Assembly (NCBI RefSeq): GCF_033958435.1
Contig: NC_134138.1
Span: 28,922,598 to 28,986,597, forward strand
DNA from: Carettochelys insculpta
Lineage: Eukaryota; Chordata; Testudines; Carettochelyidae
DNA length: 64,000 bases
Reading direction: 5' to 3'
Below are positions 16,561 through 28,009 of this stretch, one piece after another. The notes beneath the pieces are model-generated. The model ran no database searches and had not been told where the DNA came from. It saw only the letters and a list, made by a program, of their open reading frames with translations. How positions within the stretch are numbered: position 1 is the first letter of the stretch; every line of letters starts with the position of its first letter. Position numbers and translations under genes: made by a program.

Positions 16561-18731
16561 TTTTGCCACCAGTCACAATCTAATAAAAATTATTTTTTTC
16601 TGGATTTTATCAGCAGGCGGGAATATGGATCTACTGTTATGATGAACAGTCTATTAATATGAAGTCATTTTTTGTGGCTTGTTTACTTTTTTGGCTGTTT
16701 AATTCAACAGGGACCTATCTAAAATCCAACAGAAGTCAAAGAATAATCAAGCGACACAATACGATTGCTTAATTTTATGTGATGAATGAGTTCAGAAAGG
16801 AAAAACCTAGGAGGGGAATGTTACAGGTGTGCTTATCCATAGATGATCTTCAAAGTTCTAAAAGAGACATTGAGCAGGTTAGTGTAAAGGAACAATGGCT
16901 AAATTTAAAGTGATAACAAGCAGAGGTGTAAAAAGTACTAAAAAGTTACCTGAGTAAAAGTACAGCTGCTTTGTGGGGGGGAATGTACTTAAGTACAAGT
17001 CACCGGCGTCCTTCTGGAAAGCTACTTCAGTAAAAGTACACACATGCGCCCACATCCAGACATATACATGTCGGATCTTGATTGTACTCAAGTATTCAGA
17101 AGTAAAACCAGGTGCACTTTTATTCAAGCAACTTTTGGGGTACAGCTGATAAGAAGCAGTTATAATCAGGCATTATCTGATTATCTATTTTTTGTAGGAT
17201 GCTGAATAATAATTATAATTAAAACATAATTAAATAAAACATTATGTTTCACTTGTGTGCATATCGTATGTCTGGTTACTATCAGTTTACTAAAAGTAAA
17301 GTTTTAGTAAGCGTAGTCATCTTGATTTCATTTACCACTTATTGCCATTGGAGTCTGAGGTATCAGGCTGGCAGTTTCATTTAAAAATAAAATGCAGTGG
17401 GACGATTTACCACTACATTCCAGCTGTTTTGTTCTGCTCTCGTACTACAAAATAGACATAAATCCAGTGTAACTGGATGGTTAAAGTTGGATGATTGGTA
17501 CCTTGTGCCACCAAACAGCTGGAGTTTACCAGTATATCTATCTTAATGGCGTCTGGGTTTTTTTTCACCACTATATCATTCTAGTAGGCCAGTGCAATTC
17601 CTCTCATCTGAGTGTTGCTTGACTGTGTAAAATAGGCTATCGCAGTGGTGAATCCAATCCAGAAAAGCAAATGGAGCCAGATTAACTGGTGTACTTCAGC
17701 TCTGTTGTGTTTCCAGAGACACATCATCCTTTCTTATTGTCTGATATTGAATTCGTTAAAAAGAAAACATGATGTTGATGTTAGCACAACATTATGGCTA
17801 AGAATTTACATGTGCAAGAGGCAAGAAATACAAAGGTACTGTACATTGTGTTTCCAGGAGTTACTGTAAAATGTTCACCCTCTTGCATATGTAGTATTTT
17901 GTGTTACTGAAATTGTACTGTAATGTATGAATGCAGTTCTAGGTCCGAATATAGCCCAGCACTGGTAACTCAGTCTTTTTGCACACATACCTTAAGGTAT
18001 AATACATCCCGTTGCCTCCTGACTGCTTTGCAAAATCACTGTACAGTATGAACCTCAAGTTTGAATTTATTGGGTTTTTTTGTGTCTGCACCCTAACACC
18101 ATTATGTTGCATTTAACACAATTTTCCTTCTGAATTCTTTGGTTTTTTATTAAATTAAAAGATTAAAAAGAAAATATGTTGGATTTATTTCAGTGTGACA
18201 ATCATAAGATGCCTATAGAGGGGACTGTTTAAGTATTCGTGCATGGATGCAACCGCACAGTGGAATTAACACTTGGAACTGATTCTGCTGGGCCAGTGAC
18301 TTATGTCCTGGGCAACCCCACTGATCTGAGCAGAGTCACATAGAAAGTAAAACCGAATACATTTGGGTCCATTGTGTGGAACAGATAGATAGACTCATAC
18401 AAAGTACCACAACTTGGAAAATATCTCATCCTGCAAGTTATATGCATGTCTTCTGCTCTAATGAGCTCCTTCTGTGTGCTCAAACCTTGCAGGAATGGGC
18501 CAGGAGTGAACAATCGCAGGTAGCATGTGAACTTTTATTTCTAATACAGATCTTTCAAACATCTGGTTAAAGACTAGCAGCCTGCTTAACAGGGCTGCCA
18601 CTTAACTAAGGAACACTCAAGTCCCCTACCACACTTTTCCTATGTTCCCCATCTTCAGGGCCCCTTCTGAGTGCTACGCAATCGCTCATGAGTAGAACCA
18701 TCCTCTATCTGGGGCTGATTTAATGATGCAG
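16561..18731. other. Intergenic, no gene seen
   Basis: AT-rich DNA. The block 16921-17155 repeats AGTAAAAGTAC-like strings on both strands (for example AAAAAGTACTAAAAAGTTAC) and may be an old non-autonomous transposon. No LTR copy matching 24343-25476 could be found next to the Gypsy pol end at 18732. Confidence 0.55.
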
Positions 18732-18795
18732 TCAATCCACATAAGTCTTAATGTCTCTGAAGTAAAGTTCAGCATTGCGACCCAACAATTCACAC

Positions 18796-21700
18796 TTATC
18801 TCTGGCTCTTCTGTAGGCACACAGAACTCTTTTTCTGCCAACACCTAGGGTGTTCCATGGGAATCTCATTCTCTTCAGAATCACTCTCGAAGGTGCTGTA
18901 TAAGGGAAGATCATCTCCACTGCACCCACTGCCTGTGTTGGGTAATGGATGTGACCTTGCACCTGGTCGTATGTCATAGTCCATCTCTGCAGATGCACCA
19001 ACCAACTCTCCCACAGGCAGTAGGAGATTCCTATGTACCGTCTTCATTGGCCCTGATCCGCTCTCAGGTTTAATCTTGTAAACAGGTAGGTCCTTAAGTC
19101 TTTCCACCACCAGGTAGGGTGTTGCCTTCCATCTATCGGCAATCTTGTGTTTACCAGCAACCCCTAGATTCTGCAGGAGAACTCGGTCCCCAGGTTGGAG
19201 CTCCTGAGGGCGCACTCTTGCATCATACTGGTGTTTGTTACGATCTGTGTTCCTGCGGGCAGCTGCCGTAGCCAAATGGTAGGCATCCCGCAGCTTTTCC
19301 TTTAGTCGGGAAACATACTGTAGATGTGTCTCATAGCCTTCCCCATCCCCTGACACCCCAAAACACAAGTCTATTGGTAGTCTGGGCTCTCGTCCAAACA
19401 TTAGCAAATACGGGGTGGTTCCCGTAGCATCATTCTTTGTGGCATTGTAGGCATGCACCAAAAAAGCAACATGTTGACTCCAGGCCGCTTTCTGCTCCGG
19501 GTGCAATGTCCCCAGCATATCCAATAAGGTTTGGTTAAACCGTTCTGGCTGAGGGTCCCCTTGCGGGTGGTAAGGGGTTGTCCTGGACTTCTTTATTCCT
19601 ACCACTCTTAGCACCTCCTTTAAGAGTTGACTTTCAAAGTCTCGCCCTTGGTCAGAGTGTATCCGAGTTGGGAGTCCAAACACTGAGAAGTACTTTTCCC
19701 ACAATACCTGTGCCACAGTGGTGGCTCTCTGGTCCCGTGTGGGGTAGGCCTGAGCGTGTCAGGTAAAGTGATCAGTTACCACTAAGATGTTTCCAATATT
19801 CTTCCTATCCAGCTCCAGAGACAAGAAGTCAATGCATACCAGTTCCAAGGGTTTGCTGGTCGTGATGCTCTGCAGATAGGCTGCTCTAGTGGGCAGAGTT
19901 TTGCGTTGAACACATCGAGCACACGTCTCACATTTCCTGCGTACATCCTCAGCCATCCGGGGCCAATAGAACCTATTACGGAGAAGCTCAAGTGTTCTTT
20001 CCATACCCAAATGTCCGAAATCATCATGCAGAGCCCTCATGGCCGGAACCCTGTACTCGGTCGGTAGTACCAGTTGTGTTCGTCGATTTTGCAATGGATC
20101 TACGGTGACCCGGTGCAGCACGCCTTGTATCAGTCTCAGTTTGTTCCACTCCCTTAGTAGTATTTTACTTCCCGGAGTGGAGGGAACAATGGTTCGAGGG
20201 TCTTGCCCCTCTCTTTTTGCGAATAGGGTGTCACGGATGTCGGCATCTTGCAACTGGGCTTTTTGCCAGTCCGCTGCATTGAGCCTAGGCAATGGCGATT
20301 GATCCAACATAATATAGTTCACAGAGGCCGACGGCACACTCTCGGGTGGTAAACCTAGAGTTTCAGCAATGCAACTCTCAGGGGCCTGGGGCTTGTGATA
20401 ACTTCCATTGCAAATGGCTCTTACTCCATCTAGAGGAATCTCAGCAATCTCTGGTGGCTGTGGGCGTCATGACAATGCATCGGCGTCAATGTTGCTTCTG
20501 CCCGATCGGTACTGTAGGCTGAACTCATAGCTGGCCAAGGCAGCCACCCATCTCTGCCCAGTGGCGTCCAGCTTAGCACTTGTCAATACATATGTCAATG
20601 GATTGTTGTCTGTCCATACTTGGAACTTAGCACCATATAGGTAGTCACGAAACTTCTCAGTGATGGCCCACTTCAAGGCCAAGAACTCCAGCTTGTGGAT
20701 CGGGTAACGGGTCTCACTGTCAGACAATCCTCGGCTAGCGAAGGCCACAGGCCTATGTTTGCCGTCCACGTCTTGGTATAACACCGCCCCTAACCCTTCC
20801 AAACTGGCATCCGTATGCAAGATAAAGGGTTTGTTTGGGTCAGCAAACACGAGGACTGGAGCATGAGTTAGGCAGTTAATGATCTCTTGGAAAGCTTTCT
20901 CACACCTCTCATCCCATTGTGATCCAAAAGGCTCTAGAGGGCCATGGCACTTCTGCCCTGGCAGTCTTGAGGGCCCCCCCTTACCCTTGGTCTTAGCCTT
21001 GCTCTTGTTGAGCGGGTATCCACGAGTGAGATCGTTCAAAGGCTTGATAATGGACGCATAATGTTCCACAAATCTACGGTAATATCCACTAAATCCAAGA
21101 AAGGTTTTAAGCTCTCGGTAATTGTTGGGACGTGGCCATGTGACCAGTGCCTCTAGTTTGTCTGGATCAGTACTCACACCTTCCTGGGACACAATGTGAC
21201 CCACATACTTCACCGATGTTCTACAAAACTGGCATTTGTCAATTGAAAGTTTCAACCCATAGGCCTCCAACCAGTCGAGGACCTTAAGAAGTCTTTCTTC
21301 ATGCTCCTCCAATGTTCTTCCGAATACGATCAGGTCATCCAAGTAAACCAAGACTTGCAGTAGGTTCATGTCTCCTACAACTTTCTCCATAAGACGCTGG
21401 AATGTGGCTGGTGCCCCGGAAATCCCTTGCGGCATGTGTTCGAACTGGTAGAACCCTAATGGGCAGATGAAGGCTGTCTTCTCTTTATCTTCTTCCCCCA
21501 AAGGAATCTGATAGTATCCACTTCGAAGGTCTAAAACTGAGAACCACTGGCTTCCTAGCAGGCAGTCTAAGGCATCTTGGATCCGAGGCATAGTGTACTG
21601 GTCAGTCACCGTATGGCTGTTTAGGGTGCGGTAATCAATACACATCCGGATTTTTCCATTCTTTTTACGGACCACAACAATGGGTGAAGCATATGGGCTG

Positions 21701-22722
21701 CGGGACTCTGTAATGATGCCATTCTCTGCCAGCTCTTGAAGATGCTGTCGCACATCTTCCATCTCAGAAAGGGCGATCTTCCTAGATCTCTCCCGGAAGG
21801 GTCGAGAATCATGCAGCCTGATGTTATGTTCAACCCCTTTTGCACATCCCACATCCCACTCATGCAGTGAGAATACCTTTGTTCTCTTGCAAAGCTTTTC
21901 CCTTAACCGCGTCTTCCATTCCTCAGACAGTGGTGAATCTCCAAAGTCAAATTTTTCTGGATCTGTCTTTGGGGCCGGAGTACCACACTGGGGCTTTACC
22001 ACTGCATCGGGCTCAAAAAGGTCTGCTATCTTTTGCCCTCGCTTTACAACAATATCACGACTCGTCTCATTAGCGATTAGTATAGTCACCTCTTCCTGGG
22101 CTTCAGCGGGTAAGGCTATAACTCCACTGGGAACCAGCACTCCTTCAGGAAGGCCTCCATCAGCTGGTTGCTCTACCATAGCTAGAGTCCCTCCACTGCT
22201 CTTTAGCCAGGTACTCCTAGTGAGCACCTCTTGCTCTGTCCTTGCAGGCACTACTATGGGAGTTGTGCCCGCATACCTCAGGGTACCCATTGGTAGTTCA
22301 GGCAACTCCTGTTTAGAGTCCTCAAATTTTTTGTAGGCTTCAGCACAAAGTGCATGAATCATCAGGGTGCTCAGGTACTGGTCCCCGTCCCGTCGTCTGC
22401 AATATTCTGCCAGTACTTTAAAGAGACTGGAGTTGGTCCCTATGAGCACCGACACGTCAGAGATCCCCTTGGGGTCAGGGCATATTAAGGCAACTGTGTC
22501 CACCTCCTCTCTTACCCCCGCCACATCTTCTGGGAACTCTAGGTGCACGATGATATACCCCGCATAGGGGTATTCATTCAGGCTGAGTCCACACAGGCCG
22601 AGACCTGTCAATGGCTGGATAGGCAGGTGCCCAAGCCTTTGTTGATAGAATGACTGGAATATGATCATCACTTGAGACCCTGTATCAAGGACGGCTGTAC
22701 ATTCCACCCCTTCTATTTTCAC
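18796..22722 (-). pseudogene. Gypsy pol with two in-frame stops
   Basis: One frame runs across the interval, broken by stops at 20467-20469 and 19759-19761. The first segment (751 codons from a GTG at 22722) has the protease motif VLDTGSQV (residues 11-18), the reverse transcriptase blocks GKIRMCIDYRTLN, SVLDLRSGYYQIPL and VYLDDLIVFG (the YLDD catalytic box), and RNase H blocks ILHTDASLEGLGAVLY and VWTDNN. The second segment (to 19759) carries the integrase zinc-binding H-H-C-C region (LHDDFGHLG... CETCARC) and the first catalytic Asp (VCIDFLSLE). The third holds the other catalytic residues (HSDQGRDF and HPQGDPQPERFNQ) and a C-terminal region with HRNLLLPV. Both stops are TGA. A weakly supported extension in another frame reaches 18732. 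Pol is one frame back from gag, consistent with -1 frameshift expression. Confidence 0.9.
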
Positions 22723-22745
22723 ATTGACTTCTGCTCTAGGTCCTA

Positions 22746-24227
22746 TTAGTCCTCGTGGGAAAGCCGTGGGTCTGTCTCTTCTAGGGGAGCCCTCGCTTCC
22801 CGAGAGTGTGGGCGGCTCCTTTCCCAGACCCTGTAGCCGTTTCCCGACTTTTCCCAGGTGGCCCTCAGCTTTTGGTACACCAGTGTTGGATTTTCCTTAT
22901 TTCGACATCTTGCTGCAGTGTGTCCTTCCTGACCGCATTTGTAGCAGAAGAAGGATCCTTTACTTGGCCGGCCTGCAGAAGTAGCTGTCCTGAGCCCAGT
23001 CTTATGGACCGCTGCTGCTAGCTGTTCACCACTCCCTGGTGCCCGGGCTGAACCTACAGCACCCCTCAGTTCGTCCACCTGCACCATCAGGTCTTGCACT
23101 CTTTGGGCAAGCTCCTCTCCACCCTTCACCATCAATGTTTTGGGGAGTTGCGAGGGGGCCGTGCTGCCATGTTTGGATGGTTGAGTGTCCCCGCTCTCAC
23201 TGGTGGCCTGCCTTTCTTCCTCTTCTCGGATCTCTTTAATCAATTGCGAATAGCTGGGTGGGGCCGCCAGTCGTTCCCTTAACCGAAGGTGGAATAGGAT
23301 TGGGTGCTGGTGTTGCGCTCCCCTCACAACTTGGGACACTCGAGTTCGATCCATTTGCTCCGCTGTGATGGCTCCATGCAAGACAACTCTCTGCAGTAGT
23401 TTCTCCAACCTCTGAACATAGGTTGATAACTTTTCGCCTCTCTGTTGTCTGGTGCTCAAGAATTTGCAATAAACTTCCTCCGAATCTTCAGTCCTCCCAA
23501 AGGCATGATTGAGAGCTTCTAAGCAGTCATTTGCACTAGCCTCCGGATTACCCAGCTTCACTGTGCGAATGACATCCAGCGTGGGACCCCGGAGACTCTC
23601 TATCAGTCGCCTTCTCTTCTCAGCTTCAGGTACTGCCCACTCTCGGAGCATTTCAGTGGTATGTTCTAACCAGGGTTCAAACGCTTCTTCCCTGGGTATT
23701 GGGACCGCACCACCCGAAAATAAGCGTAACTTACGGTATGAACTAGATTCATGATGAGGTTGCAGGACCTTCTCCAATGCTTGTCCCAAAGCTTTGGCCC
23801 ATACATCCATAGAAGGGCCAGGGGCCGATGGTTCAGCACTCAGTAGACTTGACACGTCAGCCATAGTCTTTCCTTCCTGTGCCAAAAAGGCTGTCATCTT
23901 CTCCTCAAATACAGCATGTGAGGCGGGGCCTGTTGCAAAGGCCTTGGCGATCACAACTTTCAAAGTGCCAGTGGGAATCTTTATCTCACTTGGGATCTGC
24001 AAAGAGTCCACAGCTACTGGCAATTCACACAGCACCACAAATGCTTTGTTGTCTACTTGAGGTCTACGCCCCCATATGCGACACCTCGTTAGAGAATCAA
24101 TGGCTTTTGTTAGAAGGGCCTCAATCGGGCCATCTTCCATACCCTCAGGTATCCCTAAAACTAATAGACAATTTCTAGGGTCAATACCCAACTCCTCACA
24201 CCACTCTTCTAGCATATGGCCACCCAT
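22746..24227 (-). CDS. Gypsy gag, PNMA-like, with CCHC knuckle
   Basis: This is an open 493-codon frame just 3' of the primer binding site. The N-terminal 110 residues (LEEWCEELGIDPRNCLLVLG... through FVVLCELP) resemble the N-terminal part of PNMA proteins. The central block contains FEPWLEHTTEMLREW and AEKRRRLIESLRGPTLDV, strongly reminiscent of the PNMA capsid region, where the same words occur with small changes. The C-terminus has a zinc knuckle, CYKCGQEGHTAARC, at about residues 428-441. Gag proteins of this type assemble into capsids around the element RNA. No internal stop is present, unlike pol. The start codon is the first ATG in the frame after the primer site (MGGHMLEEWC); an internal start four codons later is also possible. 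Confidence 0.88.
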   Translation of the reverse strand: MGGHMLEEWCEELGIDPRNCLLVLGIPEGMEDGPIEALLTKAIDSLTRCRIWGRRPQVDNKAFVVLCELPVAVDSLQIPSEIKIPTGTLKVVIAKAFATGPASHAVFEEKMTAFLAQEGKTMADVSSLLSAEPSAPGPSMDVWAKALGQALEKVLQPHHESSSYRKLRLFSGGAVPIPREEAFEPWLEHTTEMLREWAVPEAEKRRRLIESLRGPTLDVIRTVKLGNPEASANDCLEALNHAFGRTEDSEEVYCKFLSTRQQRGEKLSTYVQRLEKLLQRVVLHGAITAEQMDRTRVSQVVRGAQHQHPILFHLRLRERLAAPPSYSQLIKEIREEEERQATSESGDTQPSKHGSTAPSQLPKTLMVKGGEELAQRVQDLMVQVDELRGAVGSARAPGSGEQLAAAVHKTGLRTATSAGRPSKGSFFCYKCGQEGHTAARCRNKENPTLVYQKLRATWEKSGNGYRVWERSRPHSREARAPLEETDPRLSHED

Positions 24228-24320
24228 GGTATAAACTCTAACTTATCCCGCAACAACAACTGCTTCTTACAATGTTATATATATATGTGTGCTTGTGAGG
24301 GGTACTACCCAGCAAAAGAG

Positions 24321-24338
24321 ATCCCGGACGAGCCCCCA
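24321..24338 (-). promoter_or_regulatory. Primer binding site, tRNA-Pro type
   Basis: The minus strand reads TGGGGGCTCGTCCGGGAT starting 4 nt inside the 5' LTR end. This is the classic 18-nt match to the 3' end of tRNA-Pro that primes reverse transcription in many retroelements. It confirms the LTR edge and the element orientation. Confidence 0.93.
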
Positions 24339-24342
24339 CTTA

Positions 24343-25476
24343 TGTAACCCTTCTGTTAACGCCACATGCCTGCCAGAAGGGCCGGGTTCAGCTCTTGTGG
24401 GGTTTTCCTATCAAGGATACAACCAACCGGCTCGAGCCCCCACCCAGTGGCCTGGGACAATTTCACCCCCGTGCTGGGTGCCTGTAAGGCGGTTCTCCCC
24501 CCTCGCAAGCACAGAGTCTGAGATAGAAATGGCTTGTTTAATGACCGTAACCTACCCCGCGGTTACAGTGACAGATGCAGTATATCTAAGCGAAGAAGAG
24601 ACAAACCCCCTTTACCCAGCTACCATCCCCATATGCAGTAGAACCCAGTCTCTTGCTGGGGCTCTTGGCCCTTTTCCACACACACAGTTACAGGGTGTAC
24701 CCTCTGCAGTGCAGTCCCAAACTCAAAGCCCACAGATACATCACCAGGGCAATACTAGCTGTCCACTTGTCCGTAGCCTCCCCTTGCTGTCACCAGCCGC
24801 CCGCCAGTCACCTACCGCCGCCACTCCTACCCGCCAGTGTCTACCGCCACCGCCGTCTACCACCGCCACTCCTACCAGCCGCCCACTGGTCTGGCTGTTG
24901 TCCGCCGGTCCTAACCCCACTGCTTGGGATTGCCCTAAGGCAGAATCCAGTGATTTCAGCTCTGCATGGCCTCAGCTGCCACTCTGTGATTTCAGCTCTT
25001 GGTATCTCTAGTGTGGGGTTTCACAAACACCCTAGTATCCAGCTCTATCTTTTAACAGGTGGGGAGGGTTAGTCAAGCCAGGCTTATAGCTATATGGCCA
25101 AGGCATAGGCAGGGCCAAGGCACTCAGCAAGCTGGCTCAACCCATACCCTCCCCTTGCTCTCTCACAATGCTTTAAACCAGGGAGCCCTGTGTAATCAAT
25201 GTCTTACACAGCTAAGGCAACGGCCCTGTCCCCCACAACAACCCAGAGCATTGGTGAGATCTCACAACTCCCACCTTAAGTGTCAGCTTAAATTGTGATT
25301 TTACAACTACATGTTTACAATAGACCAAATCTCATGGCTTACTTGCTACCCATTAGGCTTTGCCTGAAAAGGTATCACACATGCACACCTTTTGCATTCT
25401 CATGCAGATGACCTCTGGGAGACTCATTCCTCCCAGCCTTCAGCAGCACTGCATTCCTTCAGCCACATTCCCTACA
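24343..25476 (-). mobile_element. Gypsy 5' LTR
   Basis: This 1134-bp block starts TGTAACCC and ends CCTACA on the plus strand (TG...CA on both readings). It is almost co-linear with the solo LTR at 51678-52844: shared blocks include ACCCTTCTGTTAACGCC, CAGTATATCT, TATAGCTATATGGCCAAGGC and GGCTTTGCCTGAAAAGG. A run of CCGCC/CTACCG repeats occupies 24785-24895, where the two copies differ most. Open frames inside are not genes. Confidence 0.9.
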
Positions 25477-25519
25477 CAGAGTTCTGTCGAGACTCTGTTG
25501 ACAGAGCGCTTTATGGGGG

Positions 25520-25936
25520 GGCTACGTCTGCGCTTACCAAAAACTTAGAAATGACCATGCTAATGGCCAGATCGAACAATACTAATGAGGAACTGAAATG
25601 CATATTTGGCATCTCATTAGCATGCCGCTGGCCGGGGCACTTCGAAATTGCCATGTTTCACTCCCGCGCAGCTCGTCTACACGGGGGTCCTTTTTGAAAG
25701 GACCCCACCAACGCTGAGATCCCCTTATTTTTATGAGCTCATAGGACTAAGGGGATCTCGATGTTGGTGGGGCCTTTTGAAAAGGACCCCCATGTAGATG
25801 AGCTGTGCGGGAGCAAAACACAGTGATTTCGAAATGTCAGCGGCATGCTAATGAGGTGCTGAATATGCATTTCAGTGCCTCACTAGTATTCTTTGATCTG
25901 GCCATTTCGAAGTTTTTGGTAAGTGTAGACACAGCC
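25520..25936. mobile_element. Harbinger-type fold-back MITE
   Basis: The left end GGCTACGTCTGCGCTTACC pairs with the right end GGTAAGTGTAGACACAGCC. Long internal arms match (TGCATATTTGGCATCTCATTAGCATGCCG against CGGCATGCTAATGAGGTGCTGAATATGCA), with a central hairpin around CCTTATTTTTATGAGCTC. The element lies 43 bp to the right of the Gypsy LTR. Confidence 0.78.
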
Positions 25937-26019
25937 TGTACATGTAGATGCCTGAGTTATGTGGAGAGAAGGCCCTCTCTGTTGACAAAACTTTCTATTG
26001 TAGGCACAGCCTATTTGTT

Positions 26020-26345
26020 TTGCCTGGAGAAGAGAAGACTTCAGGAGGACATGATAACAGTTCTTAAGGTTATCAGGGGGGTGGTGAAAATTTGTTCTCA
26101 TTACTGGCTGAGGATACGACAAGAAGCAGTGGGTTTAGATTGCTGCAAGAGAGGTTTAGGTTGGGCTTTGGGAACAAATTGACTAGGGAGATGGTGGCAT
26201 ATCTGTCACAGAAGGATTTTAAGAACAGGTTTGACAAACATCTCTCAGGAATGGCCTGTTATTACATAGTCCTGCATTTAGTGTGGCTTCTCTCACTTGA
26301 CCTCTTCAGGTCTGTTCCAGTCCTACAGTTCTGTGATTACAGCCT
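26020..26345 (+). mobile_element. CR1 LINE, 3' fragment
   Basis: A CR1-like reverse transcriptase tail (FCLEKRRLQEDMITVLKVIR in one frame) is followed by CR1 3' sequence (CTTGACCTCTTCAGGTCTGTTCC...TTCTGTGATTAC). It is truncated and frameshifted. Confidence 0.72.
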
Positions 26346-27642
26346 GATTTCCATAGGGGCTGAGAATGCACAAATGGGAACGGCAGGTGTGCCAAGGCTC
26401 TGAAAACCAGGCCTCAAGTACATGGCAAGCTTCAGATAGTAACAAAATCCTATTTTTGACTTTTCCAAATGCAGAAACAGTCTCTGAAAATTACATAAAG
26501 TGTGAAAAATACATTTGTCTCACTATTATGTAATTCAGAAATGGCAAAATGACCAAATGTTATGGTAAACTGGCAATTATTTTGCCCTGTAAAAAGATTC
26601 AACTTTGGAGAAAATGTCTGAGAGGCTTCAGCTTAGAATGCAGTTTGCTGAAATATTTTTAAGCATCTGAAAGCAGTGATTTGCTACAAAAATGTGTCCT
26701 CAGACCTAAAGCCTCTTTGCTGTGATGTTATAAAGCTCAAGCCCAATCCCTGCTCCTTACACAATGTTCTCTGTCTGCTGGTTTCCTCGGTCATTGAGAA
26801 GTTGGTAAGTGGAGGCATTTGATCAAGCACGTTAATTCAAAAGGAAGCAAACACGTTTGATTTTTTTTTTGTTCCTTTCACAAAACCTAAACCAGTTAGT
26901 CTGCATTCTTGTTAGTCTGTCTCTTTTTGCATTAAAGTAAAAACCACATTAGTATGTAAGGAATTGGTGGAGCGGAAAAGGCTGTGGCTTCTCTAACCTT
27001 TTTTTTTTTTTAATAATGGATTTAATAGAGACACACTTACTTCCCCATGTGCATTCAGAATTTCATGGACCAATTCCCCTTCTAGCTACAATCCATAACA
27101 AGCCAACAGCAGCCATATTACTTGCTCATGTGGAAAAAAATAGGAAAATATTTAATGCATTTTCAGTGTCTTGAATGCAATAAGTGTTAAATTCATTTTT
27201 GGAAAGCCTTATTCACACTGTACTTTTACTCTTCCTTTCGTCTTTCCTTTTGTCTCCTGTTCTCTTCCCTCTCCTGTTCTTCTCTTCCCTCTCCCCGCAC
27301 ATGCTTCCTTAGCAGGTGCTGATACCAATGTTTTCATGCAAGTATTTACTAGCCAAAGGAACAGGGGTGATGGATGGCTGACCTTAGGCTTCACCACAGC
27401 ACTTCATTAGTAATCACCCATGGCCCTGATTACTATGCCCCCTTTGAAGTTGGAGGCAAGTGTAGACCTAGCCATTAATTAAGAACTGCCTGACCTTGGA
27501 GGCAGATCAAAAACTGGTCTTTGCACTTGTAGCAGAAGATGGTGTTTTCTGTGATGACTTTTCATTACTGTGGGAGCTCAGTTCACCATCCTAGACTGTT
27601 CCCTGGGAAAGCAGTCTCCCACACAGGTGAACTTTACTCTTA
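26346..27642. other. Intergenic, no gene seen
   Basis: AT-rich sequence with poly-T runs near 26866 and 27000, and a CT-rich tract near 27230-27300. No gene supported. Confidence 0.6.
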
Positions 27643-27912
27643 GGCTGTGTCTACACTACCACCCTCCTTCAAAGGGAGGATGGTAGTGAGGAGTAAAGGG
27701 ACTTCAAAGTTGCCCCGGCACTTCAAAGTACTGGTGGGTGAGCCAGGGCTAGACGCAAGCCAGTACTTCGACGTTTAAAACTTGAAAGTTGCTGTGGGGG
27801 TGGAATTTGCTTAATGAAGTGCTGCATATGATCCGCAGCATTTCATTAATAAACTCCCAACACCCTACTTACTATCCTCCCTTCAAAAGAGGGTGGTAGT
27901 GTAGACACAGCC
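27643..27912. mobile_element. Harbinger MITE with exact TTA duplication
   Basis: The ends GGCTGTGTCTACACTACCACC and the perfect complement (GGTGGTAGTGTAGACACAGCC) are flanked by TTA at 27640-27642 and 27913-27915. A 3-bp TTA/TAA duplication is the hallmark of PIF/Harbinger insertion. The interior is short and different from the 400-bp MITEs, so this is a separate subfamily sharing the terminus. Confidence 0.88.
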
Positions 27913-27985
27913 TTAGTGTAATAAGTTCCAGTGTGCCGGAGCAGCTGAATTGTCAACCATGGTCTTAACGTCTGAGCTTTGGGCA

Positions 27986-28007
27986 TTCTTCTTCTTCTTC
28001 TTCTTCT
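27986..28007. repeat. (CTT)n microsatellite
   Basis: Seven uninterrupted CTT units, just 5' of the CR1 element. Confidence 0.9.
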
Positions 28008-28009
28008 GG

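Larger units (their letters stand above)
18732..25476 (-). mobile_element. Ty3/Gypsy retrotransposon, 3' LTR missing
   Basis: On the minus strand the order is 5' LTR (24343-25476), primer binding site (24321-24338), gag (22746-24227), then pol (protease, reverse transcriptase, RNase H, integrase) to about 18732-18796. Pol has two in-frame stops and no 3' LTR is visible, so the copy is defective and 3'-truncated. The gene order is that of ordinary Ty3/Gypsy elements. The gag resembles the vertebrate PNMA family, whose domesticated genes are known to derive from Gypsy gag. A solo LTR of this family lies at 51678-52844. Confidence 0.9.

Noticed and set aside
24289..25298. 240-codon open frame within the Gypsy LTR
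   Set aside because: The same block recurs as a solo LTR with a different frame structure, and the translation is low-complexity.
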